From the NCBI GenBank assembly GCA_018287875.1, contig JAGVVL010000013.1, forward strand, positions 2,480,001 to 2,544,000: a stretch of 64,000 nt of DNA, in the 5' to 3' direction. This DNA comes from Nigrospora sphaerica (taxonomy: Eukaryota; Ascomycota; Sordariomycetes; Amphisphaeriales; Apiosporaceae). Shown piece by piece: positions 8,841-20,565 of the stretch. The notes beneath the pieces are model-generated. The model did not search any database. It was given only the letters and a program-made list of their open reading frames with translations, and was not told the DNA's origin. Every line of letters begins with the position of its first letter. Within the stretch, counting starts at the first letter, position 1. A program made the translations under genes and the position numbers.

Positions 8841-11246
8841 GGCAGCCTGGGGACACGGCCCAACGCGACGTGTGCGCGTACGTGTGGTTGTGTCCTATAC
8901 GCAGAGGGAAGGAATGGAAGGAAATAAGGAGTGGCGTGGAGTCTATAACAGACAGCGATCGAGCCAGCGAACGAGTGGAATAGAGCTTCTCGGCACCTCT
9001 GGGTGAGCGGGGGGTAGGGGGGTTGCGATGCCTCTCGGTGGTGACGGCGAGGTGAACTCGTGGCTTGTTCTTTCACGTCATCAAGGGCACAGAGACGAGA
9101 CACAGAACGGAAGACGCAAGGTGGGAGGGGAACGAGGGCCAAGCGAGAGGCGTGAGGTGGGTGGGAAAGAAGAAGGATAAATGTCCATCAAGGAACGTTG
9201 ACACCGGCGACGGTTAGCAACTAAGAATAGACAAGGGCAGGCCGAGTTCGCAGCGGCAGCAAGGGCGGGCTGTTAACAAGGTTGAGGCTGTGAGAGAGGC
9301 CTGGGTTGGCTGGGCTGGGCTGGGCCAGGGCTGGGCGACGGTAGATGGAGACGATCAACTGTGGGCGAAGGATTAACGGGACGGGGCTGGACAGACGGCT
9401 GAACGGCAGTGAAGAAGTACCTGCTACGTACATGGCTTTAGGTAGGGTAAGCAGCGTGGCAGGCAACAGCAGAGAGATGATGGTGGGGGGCCGGCGTGCG
9501 TGTGATGGAGATGGCGGGTGGCTGCTGTAGCTGACTCCATTAACTAGAGGGGGAGGGAAAGCCTTGCGGCCGCTGACTGTAGGTACAATCTGTACCTGTG
9601 GTAGCCCGCGGTACGGGTATGGATCCCGTGGGAGCCCGTAGGGTACCTACATCTCCACCCACTTAACTACTTTCCCCAAGGTACCTCTCCCGTCCGACGG
9701 CAGCTGGGGGCGATCTCATGCGGCCCCCGATATTGCAGTCAGGGCACTCGCAGGTGCTGGGACGATAGCGCGATACGTCACCTCTCCCGTGACCCAAGGT
9801 GGCGGTCTGGGGCTGCTGGGGACTTACCCGTCTATCGTTGCAGGGTCGCATGGACGGGTTCCGTGCCGGGAATGCCACCCATCCCATGGGAAGGGTACCT
9901 AGGATCGAAGGACAAGCAGGGAGGAGGCAAGGGATGTGTCAAGGTCCAGGGCCGAAGAAAAGGGGACCTCCCCTCATCTTGGCGGGCTGATACACTGGAA
10001 GGTTGCTCACATCTTGCCATCCCTTCTCGCTGTGGATGCACCTTTGACACTTTGGGCGCTAGACCGGGACCCTCCAATCGTGGACCCGGACAACCGGCAT
10101 CGAGGTACGGAGTACTCCGGAGTAACACGCCGTCTTTTATCTGCATCTCGAAGGTCTTGGCGCTACTACTTCACCCACTCAGTAAGCACCCCAGCGGCAC
10201 ATGGCCAGAGGCGCTCGGTGGGAACCACTGGTGCGAATCCCTTCTCGTCGCCCAAAGAGCTGCCTGCCCTATCGGCCTTTCCCGCCCGTCACCCTCCATA
10301 GAAAGAAAGAAAAAACCAACATCACGGGCCAACAACTTCAAGACCTCTTTGCGACCACAGCTTTGCACCACGCGTCTCAACCCATCCCTCACGGTGGTTC
10401 CCAATCTCTCGCCGCTTCATTCCGCTGCCTGCCTCCCCCCCTTTTTGCCGAACTTAGCCACCATGTGCGACCCAAACCTTGTTGCACACATTTCACGCAT
10501 ACGAGGGGGGGAGAAAGGGGGGCTGAGGGAATAATGGGACGGCGGGACGGGTCTCGACTGAGCGCCGGGAGCGCGCAAAAGCTTGTTCCTCCTTTCAGCT
10601 TGTTCAGCCCTCGAATCGGCGAGACGCAACCAAAGCACCGACCCTCCCCAGCGGAAACTCCCATATGCCGCTTGTTTGAAAGGGTTCCCCGCCTTCCTAA
10701 GGCGGCGGCCGTGGGCCTGTTGGTCTCGCGGCAACGCTTGGTTTGGCCACGGCCTGCTTCATGCTAACAGGGTGCCCATACTTCATGATGCCCACGAGTC
10801 AGCTCCACCCTCAGATGCGTCCCGACGCTGCAGGCTGCACGCGTTTCGTGTTGGCACAGCAGTTGCGATGCCGAATCCCGCCCGTCAAGCCAGCAGCGGC
10901 AACATCTTGGCAGCCTGGAGAGGTGCCACGATTCTCCCCGGGCCACTCGGAGGGGCGCCAGCACCCGTGGCCCCAGACGATTGGGACACCCGAGGACGCC
11001 CTCCATGACAAGAGCGGAGATCCGCTGCGCACCGGACGAACATGTCCCCCGCAAAACTTGCGAAGTGCCAGAAGCCGCTGGCTTCTTTAGGGCCGAAACA
11101 GTCTTTGCGACGTGCAGACGGGCAGCTATCTTGCAGACAATGACATTACGCTACGTGAAAACCAGCGCTCCGGCGGCCGCCCCTGCTTGAGCCCCTCCCA
11201 GTCCTTCGTCTACGCGTGGCTGCTTCGCGCCGCCCGCCGCCTCTCT
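8841..11246. other. Intergenic region, no recognisable gene
   Basis: This contains the promoter side of the Vps62-like gene and the 3' side of the sugar transporter. A (TGGGC)n tract lies at 9301-9337 and a perfect 12-base palindrome CGGAGTACTCCG at 10108-10119. A short frame with a good start context (gccaccATG at about 10464) codes only 23 residues and was not accepted. Longer frames on both strands lack family features. Confidence 0.5.
9301..9337. repeat. (TGGGC)n short tandem repeat
   Basis: Repeated ctgggctgggc units with one interruption (ccagg), in the intergenic region upstream of the Vps62-like gene. Confidence 0.8.
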
Positions 11247-12946
11247 TCAGACGTCCCGGTTCTCGCGCGTCTCCACGGCGGCGCTCTTCTCGTCGGTGGC
11301 GTGGTGCGGATCCGGGTTCCCCATCATCTGCCCGCCCTTCTCCACGTGGTTCTGCCCGCCGAAGAGGACGTCGATCTCCTCGAGGCTGACCTGCTTGGTT
11401 TCGGGGATGAAGAAATAGACAAAGACGGCCAGGCAGATGTTGACGGCCATGAAAAAGTATAGGCAGCGGAGACCCTCGCGCTCCAGGAAAAGCGGGAAGA
11501 ACTGCTGGAAGATGGTATTGGCGACATTCTGCATCTGCGAGCACATGCCGACGGCCTGGGCGCGCACGTTGGAGGAGAAGACCTCGGCCGTCCAGATCCA
11601 CACGGTAGCACCCCAACTGGGCTTGTAGAAAAAGATGAAGAGGAAGAGCAGGAAAACGATGCCGCCGCCCACCGCCGTCGACTTGGTGCCATCGGCCGCC
11701 GTGGGGGTCGCGCCCGCTACCACGGGTACGATGAGCATGCAGGTTGCCATGCCGACGGCGCCGACGATGAGGAGCCAGCGGCGGCCGAAGCGGTCCGCCG
11801 TCCAGGCCGCGTTCAGCGTGAAGAGGATGCCGCAGGTAGCGTTGAGCGCGTTGATCAAGTTGATCGTCTCCGTCGAGGGCCACACCTTCTTGTAGATGGC
11901 TGTTGAGTAGCTGTTCAGCGTGCCCTGACCCGAGAGTTGCTGGCCGATGTTGATGGCGAAGGCGAGCATGAGCCTCTTGCGCACCGAGGCGTCCTTGAAC
12001 AGCGCCCAGTAGGAAGAGCTGATGGCCTCCTTTTCGAACTCGATGGCCTCGCGGATGGCCAGCAACTCGTCTTCGACCTCGGCCTCGGTGTCCCGGATCT
12101 TGCGCAGCGCATCCCTGGCCTTCTCGACGTTGCCATGCTTTTGAACCCACCAGCGGGGCGACTCGGGCTGCAAGAAGACGAGGGAGATGATGACGACAGG
12201 CGCCAACAGCTGGAAGATGACGACGAGGCGCCAGTCCCAGTGGCCAAGCTTCGCCTTGTTCGCGCTGGTCGCATAGGCGATCCAGTAGGCGATGAAGGAA
12301 CCGACCGAGTAGTTGAGCTGCCAGAAGGTCATGATGGTGCCTCGAATCTCGGTTGGTGCGACCTCTCCGATGTAGACGGGACCGGCCGTCAGAGCCAGGC
12401 CCTGGCCCAGACCGATCAGGACGCGGCCGCCGATGAAGCAGCCGAGGTTGTGTCGGGGGGCAAAGGCCTGCATGAAAGTGGCTATGATGACCAGGACACA
12501 CCCAGCGGCCATGCCGACCCGTCGGCCAAAGTGATCAGCTATGGGCCCTCCGAAGAAGAAGCCACCGACAATGGCCCCGATGGTGTAGGCCGTCTGTTTT
12601 GGTTGGTCAGTTGCAAGTTTCGATACCTTGGACTCTTCCAGGGCGGGTGCGTACCCGAGCCCGAGGGGAGGCATTCCCGGGCCTTTACTCACGTTGATCA
12701 GCCCGATGAGATTGACATCTCTCTTCCTGTCGAGGTTGAACCACTCCAGCCAGTTGTTGGATCCTTGAGCAGCGTTGAAGACGGAGGCGTCGTAGCCATA
12801 GAGCACCATGCACGTGGCTGCCACCAGGCAGATGTACCTAGACGGGCATACTGTCAGGTCTTGCCTTGCGCAACTCGTCGGAGTACCCCCGAGTATAGGC
12901 GGCGTAAATAGGCTTACCAGTTGTACACCCTCTTTGAACTGACCAT
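11247..12946 (-). CDS. MFS sugar transporter (sugar porter family)
   Basis: Three exons, 12918-12946, 12693-12837 and 11247-12593, encode 506 residues. The introns are 12838-12917 (GTAAGC...CTAG) and 12594-12692 (GTGAGT...ACAG). The start ATG at 12946 gives MVSSKRVYNW joined to YICLVAATCMVLYGYDASVF, the normal sugar-porter entry. Another ATG at 12971 lies in a frame that runs through both introns, but it gives an abnormal N-terminus. The protein has 12 predicted membrane spans and the sugar-porter signatures: GGPIADHFGRR between spans 2 and 3, RVLIGLGQG, PESPRWW before the central loop, GQQLSGQGTLNSYS in span 7, DRFGRRWLL between spans 8 and 9, and PETKQVSLEEID after span 12. The cytoplasmic tail is polar. 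The protein should be a plasma-membrane hexose or related sugar importer driven by proton symport or facilitated diffusion. The substrate cannot be read from sequence. Confidence 0.93.
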
Positions 12947-15900
12947 GTTGGCGTTTCTCGCAGTCACCCAAAGGTCAAGCGATCAGTGGCGGCGGGGCGA
13001 GGGGGAGAGGGGATGCGAGCAAGACGACCGCGCAAACGAGGCCGGCCGGGGGATGGAGAAAGGGGAGGAAGAGAGACGACGGCGGGCCGGAGCCCATGAT
13101 TATGTATGCCCTCCCGGGAGTTGGGTGTGTAATCAGCCAGCCAGATGCGGAGAGGATTCCAATCACCGCTTGCTGCATGGTTCCTGAGGATGGCCGATAG
13201 GGGGCCCGAGCCATGATGCGAGGCCTGCAGCCTGCCAAGCATTCACTGTATGGACTCATCGACCAATACATGGCAACGTCCTGGCTTCAGCCCCCCGGTG
13301 CGGGCATGGGGGATACGGGGCTTTCCCCGGGACACAGACGGGGCCCCGTATCCCCCGCCAGGGCACATACGCCTGGCAATACGATCGAGAGGGCATTCCT
13401 GGGGTTGCCGCGGCGGGCCTAACGAACGTGAGCGACGCTCTTACCCAAAAGGCAGCAGGGCGCTATTGGGGACCAGGCTCGCTTCGCCTTCGTGGGAGCG
13501 CATGCCATGGGCGGTATCCCGGAAGACCAGGGGGGTTTGGGCAATCGAGCCGGCCTCCGTCGGCGGATAATTGTGTCAAGCCAGGTTCCACCAATGATAA
13601 TTCTGCCGCTCCCGCGTCTCGCGGCTATACGGCTCTCGGCGACAAGGCCTCGGCTCGCCTTAACTTGACCGTCTGCGCGGATGCGGCTCGAGCGAAAGGT
13701 GCATGAACTGAAGCGAACGGGGGGGTTGTGGTTTGCCGCGAGGCTACGGGCGATGCCAAAGAAGTGCCCTCTCTGGATTCGGGCATCGGCATACGCCCCT
13801 AGCGGACCCCAGGAAGTCGGATCGCACCATCTACGCCGGGGTACGACCGCTTGGGAGGAATCCCGGACCTGGGGAATGGAGGGATTTCCCCCCGTCATCG
13901 CCCACTCCTCTCCGGGTTCTGGTCCCCCGGTCCAGGCCCAGGCAATTTCGCTAGCCCACCGCCTGATGGAGGTTGGGGAAAACCCCACGATCCCCACAAG
14001 GGAAAACCGCTGTCCGATCTGGGGTTCGGTCAGGCCCGATCGCGTGGTCAGCGAGCCGGCGAGTTGGACGCTGCACGAGTCACGTTTGGCGAAGAGGGCC
14101 GTGGCCGTGACGGCCCGGTGCCACGGTAGTAGGAGGTAGTGGTAGGTATCGATGGCGGGTTGTGGGCCGGTGTTGGGTTGGCCGCATTATGAGCTAGTGA
14201 GTGCTGTAAACAGACACGCCTTGAAAAGCATCCAGAAGGCCGAGTAGCGAAGGCCCGCCCCGAGGCAGGTTAGAACAGTCGTCTTTCATACCAGCCAAGC
14301 CTCTCTCCCTCCATCCTTCTTTCCTGAGCACAAAGCCAGAGATGTGGACTTTTGGCATCGGCCTCTGGTGCCAAGAGCGGCCTCAGAAGGGCACCAAGGA
14401 GTAGGGATTCCCCGTTTTCCGCCGTGGTTTTGATGGGGGCACATTGACCCAAGCACGAGAGATGGGGGGCCCTCTTGACGCCTTGTAGAAAACGCATCGA
14501 TATGCTCTCCTTCGACTGAAATCAAAATCCGCCTTTGGCAGTGTCACGTTTCTCCTCGTAACAGTGGGGGGCGGTGCTGGAGATGAGGAGCCGGGTCTCG
14601 GCAAACCCGCAACCTTCGGAATCATGCACGTAACCAGGAGGGACCGCACAAGCTTGTTTCTCGCGTATGACACACGCATACACCCCATGACCAAACATGC
14701 ATGTCAAAAGTGCTCCCTGGGGACCCAGGCGGCTGGTACGGCTTCTTCGCTTGTCGGCAAAACCGATTTCCGACCACGAAATAGCACAAGCCTGGGCTCT
14801 TGGCCACGCCCTCCCAACGCGGACGTGGGTTTGCGTGTGCGCGTAGGTGTCGGTCTCATCGCGTGCGCGGCCGAGAAGGTGGTGGATCACGCACTGGCTC
14901 GTGAGCATGGGAATTTCCCCGCCAATATGGGGCGGAAACCCATCGCCCTGCTCCCGTCCGGGCTTGCATTATCGCATTCTGGAAAGAGAAGAGACGTCTC
15001 GTCACCCCCGGGCCCTTATATTCTGTATACGTATCGACTGAGGCGTTGCCTTTTCCCGTGGACTCGTGTGAGAGTTCGTTCGAACCAGGGCCAAACTTGA
15101 TCTCTTTCTGCCACCCGCCATGTCGTCCTTCCTTCCCCACGCTTTTGCGCCAAGACCACGGCCGTCTTCTCCCATGGCGACCATCCCGTAGCTTCCCTGG
15201 GGCATCCCTTCTAGGAATGAAATGCCGCCTTTAGACGCGTGGTGCCTGACCGGCGGTCTTGCGTCCGTGGCTGGGCCCCCAATCCCCGGTCCCCCCAAAC
15301 CCCCGTATTCGTCCGGCCCTCGGACGGCAGTACCGGTGAGTCTGAGGGCCGAAAAGCAAACGCGGGCGCGCACCGGATTTATCTACATGCTTATACGAGA
15401 GCCTCCTCGCCGCCGCGGCCGGTGCCAGAAGAAAGAGAAAACCCGGGCTTTCCCTCGCCCGCCGCCTTCCGATAGCAGGCGCCGTCCTGCGGTCCGTCCG
15501 GTTCCCCCTCCCTTCCCAAAGCGGCATCCTCTTCCCGGGCTTCCCTCCCGGCCCGACGCCGGCCGTACTGGCACTGCCCGACCAAACCCGTCGAAATAGC
15601 GGATACGGTGGGCGGGCCCGCCCCTCAGTTCTGCCAATTTTCTCCCCCGAAAGGAACCAGTCGATGTCGTGGGTTGCCGGGTAGGGCCCAACCGGGTTGG
15701 CGTGGGAGGCAACCCGGCCCGCCGGCCTGGGAGCGAATCTTACGATCGCGACCTCGTCCATTGGCCCAAGTGTTCGCTGCGCCCCCTTCGGTCCCCCTTC
15801 CCGGGGCGCCGCTTCTCCCCATGCGGCTTAGACGCCCGGGAAACGGCACCCTATCCGGCGGCTCCATGGGGCTGGGCTAGGCAACAGTTCCCGGTCCACG

Positions 15901-16110
15901 GCGACGGAGGAAAAAAAATAACACGAGGACGTAGGTAGGTCTATATGTAGGTAGCCAAGACGCCGCGAAGACATCTGGGGGTCGGTACTCAAATCGTTAC
16001 ACGGCAACGCTTCGGAACCGTTCGCCGTCCATCCAACCCTCCTCTGACGAAATTCAGAAACAAAGAAAACCTCTGCCTCCCCTCCGCTGCTTTACGCTTC
16101 TCCCGTCGCT
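12947..16110. other. Intergenic region between divergent genes, no recognisable gene
   Basis: About 3.2 kb that carries the promoters of the sugar transporter (minus) and of the unknown membrane protein (plus). Several open frames exist on both strands around 13250-14140 and 15220-15880. They reflect GC-rich composition and have no recognisable domains. The stretch 16050-16110 just before the start is pyrimidine-rich (cctctgcctcccctccgctgc), which is typical of a fungal leader. Confidence 0.5.
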
Positions 16111-17182
16111 ATGGCTCCGTCCCGGATGGTGCCGGCCGTCCTGGCGGCGACGGCTATTCACGTGCTGCACCAGCACCTCCGGCCCTACCTTACGGGCGGC
16201 CAGGGGCTCTTGGACGGTCTCTGGGAAGACGAGACCTTTGCCACCTTTTGGCAGACCCAAGGCCGGGCAATGGACGCCATGAGCCCTGCCGGCAACAAGA
16301 CCCTAACGATATCCAACGGCACGGCCGCCGCGGGGGTCGAGCCGCCCGCCGCCGAGCTCTTCTCCGCGTCTGGGCTGGTGGAGCTCCTCGGCACCGTCGC
16401 CGCCGGCGTCGCCATGTACTATTGGTCCGTCGGGCTGGAGCGCGCCTTCCCGGCGCGGCCCCGCGGCGTTGCCGCCGCCGTGAAGGAGAAGATGGGGCCG
16501 CTGAGCGAGGACCACGAAGAGGAGGTCGTCAAGCAAGTAGGTGTTTCTCGCACTCCCGTAGCTCTTGGTTCTGCCCCGAACCATGCTCCAGGAACGCCTG
16601 TTGGAGGAAGCAAATACTGACTCGGAGGTTCGCAAGTGGATCGCTCAGGGCCGCGTGCGTCGCTCGTCCCTCAGCTGGTGCAACACGTTGGCCAAATGGC
16701 TGCTCACCATGACCCTCGGCGTTGCGTTACAAGCCGGCGTGCAGCAGACGGTGGAGACGCTGGCCAAGCGGCAATGGCCCTTCGCCCTCGGCGGCTGGCA
16801 AATACCGTTGGTAAGTTTGTGAATTCTGCAGGGCCCACCCCGTACCAATCATTGGGAGCGATATTCCTCGGCATTCGTCGCATGTGCTGACCGGGTGGCC
16901 TAGGCTATGGTGTTCGGAGTCGCCGACTTCTTCTTCTCCCTCGGGCCCGTAGCATTACTCCTGTCCCTGATATTCGTCCCGGCCCCGCAGCGTATTGTCT
17001 TCGTCAACGCGGTGCATCTGCTTGGCATGGTCTTCTTCGTGTCTGCTGTTCGTACACTCGTGCCGTGGGTCATAAAGCAGGACCACGTTCAACAGGTTGT
17101 GGCCCTCATGACCGAGAAGGCTAACGGAGACATTGAACGGACAATGCTGCTCGAGAAAGCACGCCTGCTCGATGAGCTCTAA
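16111..17182 (+). CDS. Conserved-type fungal integral membrane protein of unknown function
   Basis: Three exons, 16111-16536, 16592-16810 and 16904-17182, encode 307 residues. The introns are 16537-16591 (GTAGGT...CCAG) and 16811-16903 (GTAAGT...CTAG), both in phase 0. The N-terminus MAPSRMVPAVLAATAIHVLH is mildly hydrophobic, and residues 90-110 (VELLGTVAAGVAMYYWSVGL) form a likely span. Exon 2 is a charged segment (ERLLEEANTDSEVRKW) followed by a span at WLLTMTLGVALQAG. Exon 3 begins with a strong span (VADFFFSLGPVALLLSLIFV) and a further one (VFVNAVHLLGMVFFVSAVRTL), and ends in a charged helix. Two Asn-x-Thr sites lie near residues 67-75. I do not recognise the family. The clean splice structure and phase support a real gene. 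It could act in an internal or mitochondrial membrane, but nothing visible decides this. Confidence 0.78.
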
Positions 17183-17432
17183 GGCCGGTCGTGCGAGCCA
17201 GTTGCCCGCTGGTTCGAGGGATAAAGTCCAAGTATTTGCGGGCCCGCGCGGACTCTGTATGAATATCCCAGAAGTAGCATTGCGCCCAATTAAGGTGGTA
17301 TCTCGATTAGAATGCAACAAAAATCCGCTCTGTCCCTTGCTCGACCCCGCATGGTATGCCTCATCGCGTCATGGCCAGTGTATCGGCCGGCTCTGCCGGC
17401 CTCGTTGATTTGCGCCCATCACCCCACGCGCG

Positions 17433-19657
17433 CTACGACCTCGAGCCGCTCGAAGTGCCACGCATCATGGCTTCTACGTCGACGCCTACCCATCTCATCT
17501 CCCTCGGCATGGGCGGGGAGACGCTCTGTGAGGGCGAGGCGCGCTGGCGAATCTGCTGCCTCATGCGTAAACGACCCATCAAGTCGCCCGTGGTGAGCTC
17601 GAGGCTCTGTTTCAGCGACGCCGCGTTGGTCCATTGCTCGCCAAACTTGCCTAGCAACTCAATGGTCCTCTCAAGGCAACGCAGGCTCCGATCCAGGTTG
17701 TCTCCCGCCGGGCCGCCCTGCCGGGCGGGCAGCGGCGGCGGCGGGGGTTTTCCGCGCTCCGTCGGCGGCGGGGCCACGCTCACGCCGGCCAGGAGCAGGT
17801 CCTCGGCGTCCCACAGCACCGCGACGAACTGGTTGACCATGAAGAAGACCCGGAGCGCGTCGTGGTAGGTGTAGAAGGCCGCCTTGGAGCCGCTGAAGGT
17901 GACCTCGTAGATGCGGTCCAGGTAGGCGAGCGTGTGCTCGAAGATGAGCAAACGGCCGTAGTCGGTCATGCAAGGCGCTCTGGCCGACGGCGCAAGACAA
18001 TACACGAAGCTGTAGCGCACCTCGAGGTCGAACAGCTCGCGCATGCCAACCGGCAGCGTCGTGGGCAGAGCGTCGGCCCACTCGCGCATCTCCTGGCACA
18101 TGCGCCATATGAAGGAGGTGGCATCCGGCAGGGGCGCAGGGTTCGACTGGAATAGGGCCTGGTACCATTGGGACTGGGCACGGCGCAACTGGAAAAGCAA
18201 GAAGGCGGGCTCCGACCCCGAGAGCATTTGACCGGTGATGGAGGCCCGGCGGTTGAACGAATTCGGCCGCGGCCAGGCAACGTTCGCAGCGGCGTCGGGG
18301 AAGCAAAAGGCACGGGCATGTACCATACTGATGGACCTGCAGACGGTCGGTTAGAGCCAGCGGCAGCGAGAAACGGCGACTAGGGCGGGGACTTGCCTGT
18401 CCAGCGAATACACGCAGTAGAACGTCTTACGGCGCATGTCCAACATATCCTTGTTGGGCATTTGCTCGGGGGGTGGGTCCTGGTGATAGCCCAGATCGAT
18501 GACGGAGCGGCACGTGAAACCGATCAAGTGCCAGCTGTCGAAGTGCGCCGGGTCAAGCATCGAGTATTGCGTGAGCAGGATCAGCGACCGGATCTGCGTC
18601 ACACAGCCGGGCATTAGAGCGCCGTCGGCATGCGCGAGCGCCTTGGCGGCAAAGTGCAAGCCGTTAATGTAGTGCTCGTCCTGCGCCGCCTGGCTCTGGG
18701 CCATGGAGCCGACAGCCAGCACCATGTAGGCAAGCCAGTAATCGCCGTCCTTGATGCGCTTGTCGTGTGGCGCGTACATGTGGTTCACCGTATTGAACAG
18801 GTCGGTCTCGGAGAAGGCCGGGTAGAGCGAGTAGATGTTCATCATGTAGTAGTTGACGATGGAAAAGGTGGTCTGACGGGTGGGCAAGGCCCAGTCCTGG
18901 GGATCAGGCAGCGTGTCATTCGACGCGGCGGCCAGCACCAGGCGGGCGAATGTCATGTTGCTCAGGGACGGCTCAAAGTCGCCCGTGGTCGCGTTGATGG
19001 ACCTGGTCGTCAATTAGCACGAATACAACACCGTCAGCGGGCCCGAAAGGGAGGGCTTGTTGCCTACAGGTATCCAAAGTCGGACATCAACGAGTTGACG
19101 TCGGCGTTCTCCCGTTTCTGCGCCGCCTTGCGGTGGATGGCAGCCTTGATGATGGCCAGCGAGTCTCTGCGCTCGACCGCCTGGTTGGGAGGCACGTCGG
19201 CCTCGTGCTGCGCAACAGACGCCTTTCGCGACCTGGCAAAGGCCAGGCGCCTCTCGAGCTTCTCAATACGTAGCTCCAGGGCGGCGACATAACTGGCAAA
19301 CGGTCAGTCAAGGCGCGGGTGCAGCCGAGGAGCGGCTGGCCGTCTCTCACCTTCGCTCCTTGCCGCGGGCGAACTGGTCGTTCGCACTGGAGCACTCATT
19401 CTCGCGTCCGGCCTTCTCGCAGGCCGTACATGCCGGCAGTTTCCCGTCGCACTAGCAAAGTCAGTACCCACGTCGGTGCTCGAGGGGGACGGCAGGGCAC
19501 AGCTCCGAGTACCTTTACTTTGGCCGATCGACCTGTTTCGTCCGGTCAACAGAGCAACTTGTAATGAGGGGTACGGCGGGCGCTTACATCGCGAGCAGGC
19601 AGATACGGGCCGCGATACGCGCAGCAGCGGATTGTCGGAAAAGCTGGGGCGAGGCAT
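17433..19657 (-). CDS. Zn2Cys6 fungal-specific transcription factor (six exons)
   Basis: The exons are 19588-19657, 19513-19532, 19351-19451, 19068-19292, 18397-19002 and 17433-18336, giving 641 residues. The Zn2Cys6 cluster is Cys21, 24, 31, 38, 41 and 50 (CSRCRSAKVKCDGKLPACTAC...C). It is assembled from exon 1, a 20-base exon 2 and exon 3. Joining exon 1 directly to exon 3 would break the frame and lose the RxxKxKCD core. A short coiled coil follows (YVAALELRIEKLERRLAFAR, about residues 66-85). The fungal_trans regulatory region starts near FSIVNYYMMNIYSLYPAF and contains FDSWHLIGFTCRSVIDLGYH and YCVYSLDRSISMVHARAFCF. The last junction uses a GC donor (GCAAGT...CTGCAG, 18337-18396) with a good CTCTAACC branch site. 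The start ATG at 19657 gives MPRPSFSDNP. Upstream codons in the frame lack ATG. This should be a nuclear regulator binding CGG-type sites. Its target pathway is unknown, and no biosynthetic cluster adjoins it. Confidence 0.88.
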
Positions 19658-20545
19658 GACCGGATGGGGGCGGACCTTTTCTTCTGAGTTCGGCAAGAAA
19701 GGGGCGAGGGGGGTGAAGGGATGAAGGGATTCAGGCAGGCGAGTGAAGCTTGCGCTCGTTGCCCAACGCTAGCGGCGGGCAATACACAGCCGGTCCGAAC
19801 AGCTGCGTGCACGATGGCGGTTCGGGGGTGGGAGGGGGCCACCCGTTCGTACCCGGACACCGACGGCACGTAGTGAGGAAACACTGTACTGGACCCTGCC
19901 AGCAACAAGGGGGTGGTGGTGGCTCCTCACGCAGGCCAAGGCTCACCGTGACTGGCGGGCGGGCAGGCGAGCAGACGGACGGACTTGCGAGCGAGCTGGA
20001 CGGATCGTTGGGACAGAGGCGAACCTCTGGAAACGGATGGAGCAACGGGGGAGGTGCGCAAAAGCAAGCAAGTGTAATAACGGATGGACGGGTGGCCTGA
20101 TAGGACTGGTACGGGAGGGGAGGGTTGGGAGCCGGAGCCGTGTGTGCGTGTATGGATATGGGTGTATGTATGTGTACGGATATAGGTATGCGGCGTCCGT
20201 CACGTCGTGTCGGTAGATTGAGTTCAGTCAGGCCCACGGACAGAGCCTCATGCTTCAGCGCGAAAGCAGAGGGCGGCTAAGGGAAAGCCTACGTGGTCCC
20301 CACCGGCGCGAGATGGTCGCGCGGCCCTCAGGCTGATGATCGACCGGAGGTGGGCGGTGGGACGGGTCCAGGGCTACTGGATTGTAGTAGCAGCCAAACC
20401 AGCAAGCAAAGTCTACGATAGGCGTCCCTCTCTCGTCTGCACGCAGACGGCAACGCGGGGTGGGGCCAGATTGGGATCCCACGGGATGGATGGATGGGTA
20501 CATCTTACGCATTCGGGAGGCAGTTTCAATTAACAACACCCATGT

Positions 20546-20565
20546 ACACCACCACCACCACCACC
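20546..20565. repeat. (ACC)n microsatellite
   Basis: Six to seven ACC triplets in the intergenic region. No supported coding exon overlaps it. Confidence 0.88.

Noticed and set aside
9863..10767. Overlapping plus-strand frames of 188-223 codons
   Set aside because: Two different registers are open over the same bases, with Pro/Ser/Arg-rich sequence and no recognisable motif.
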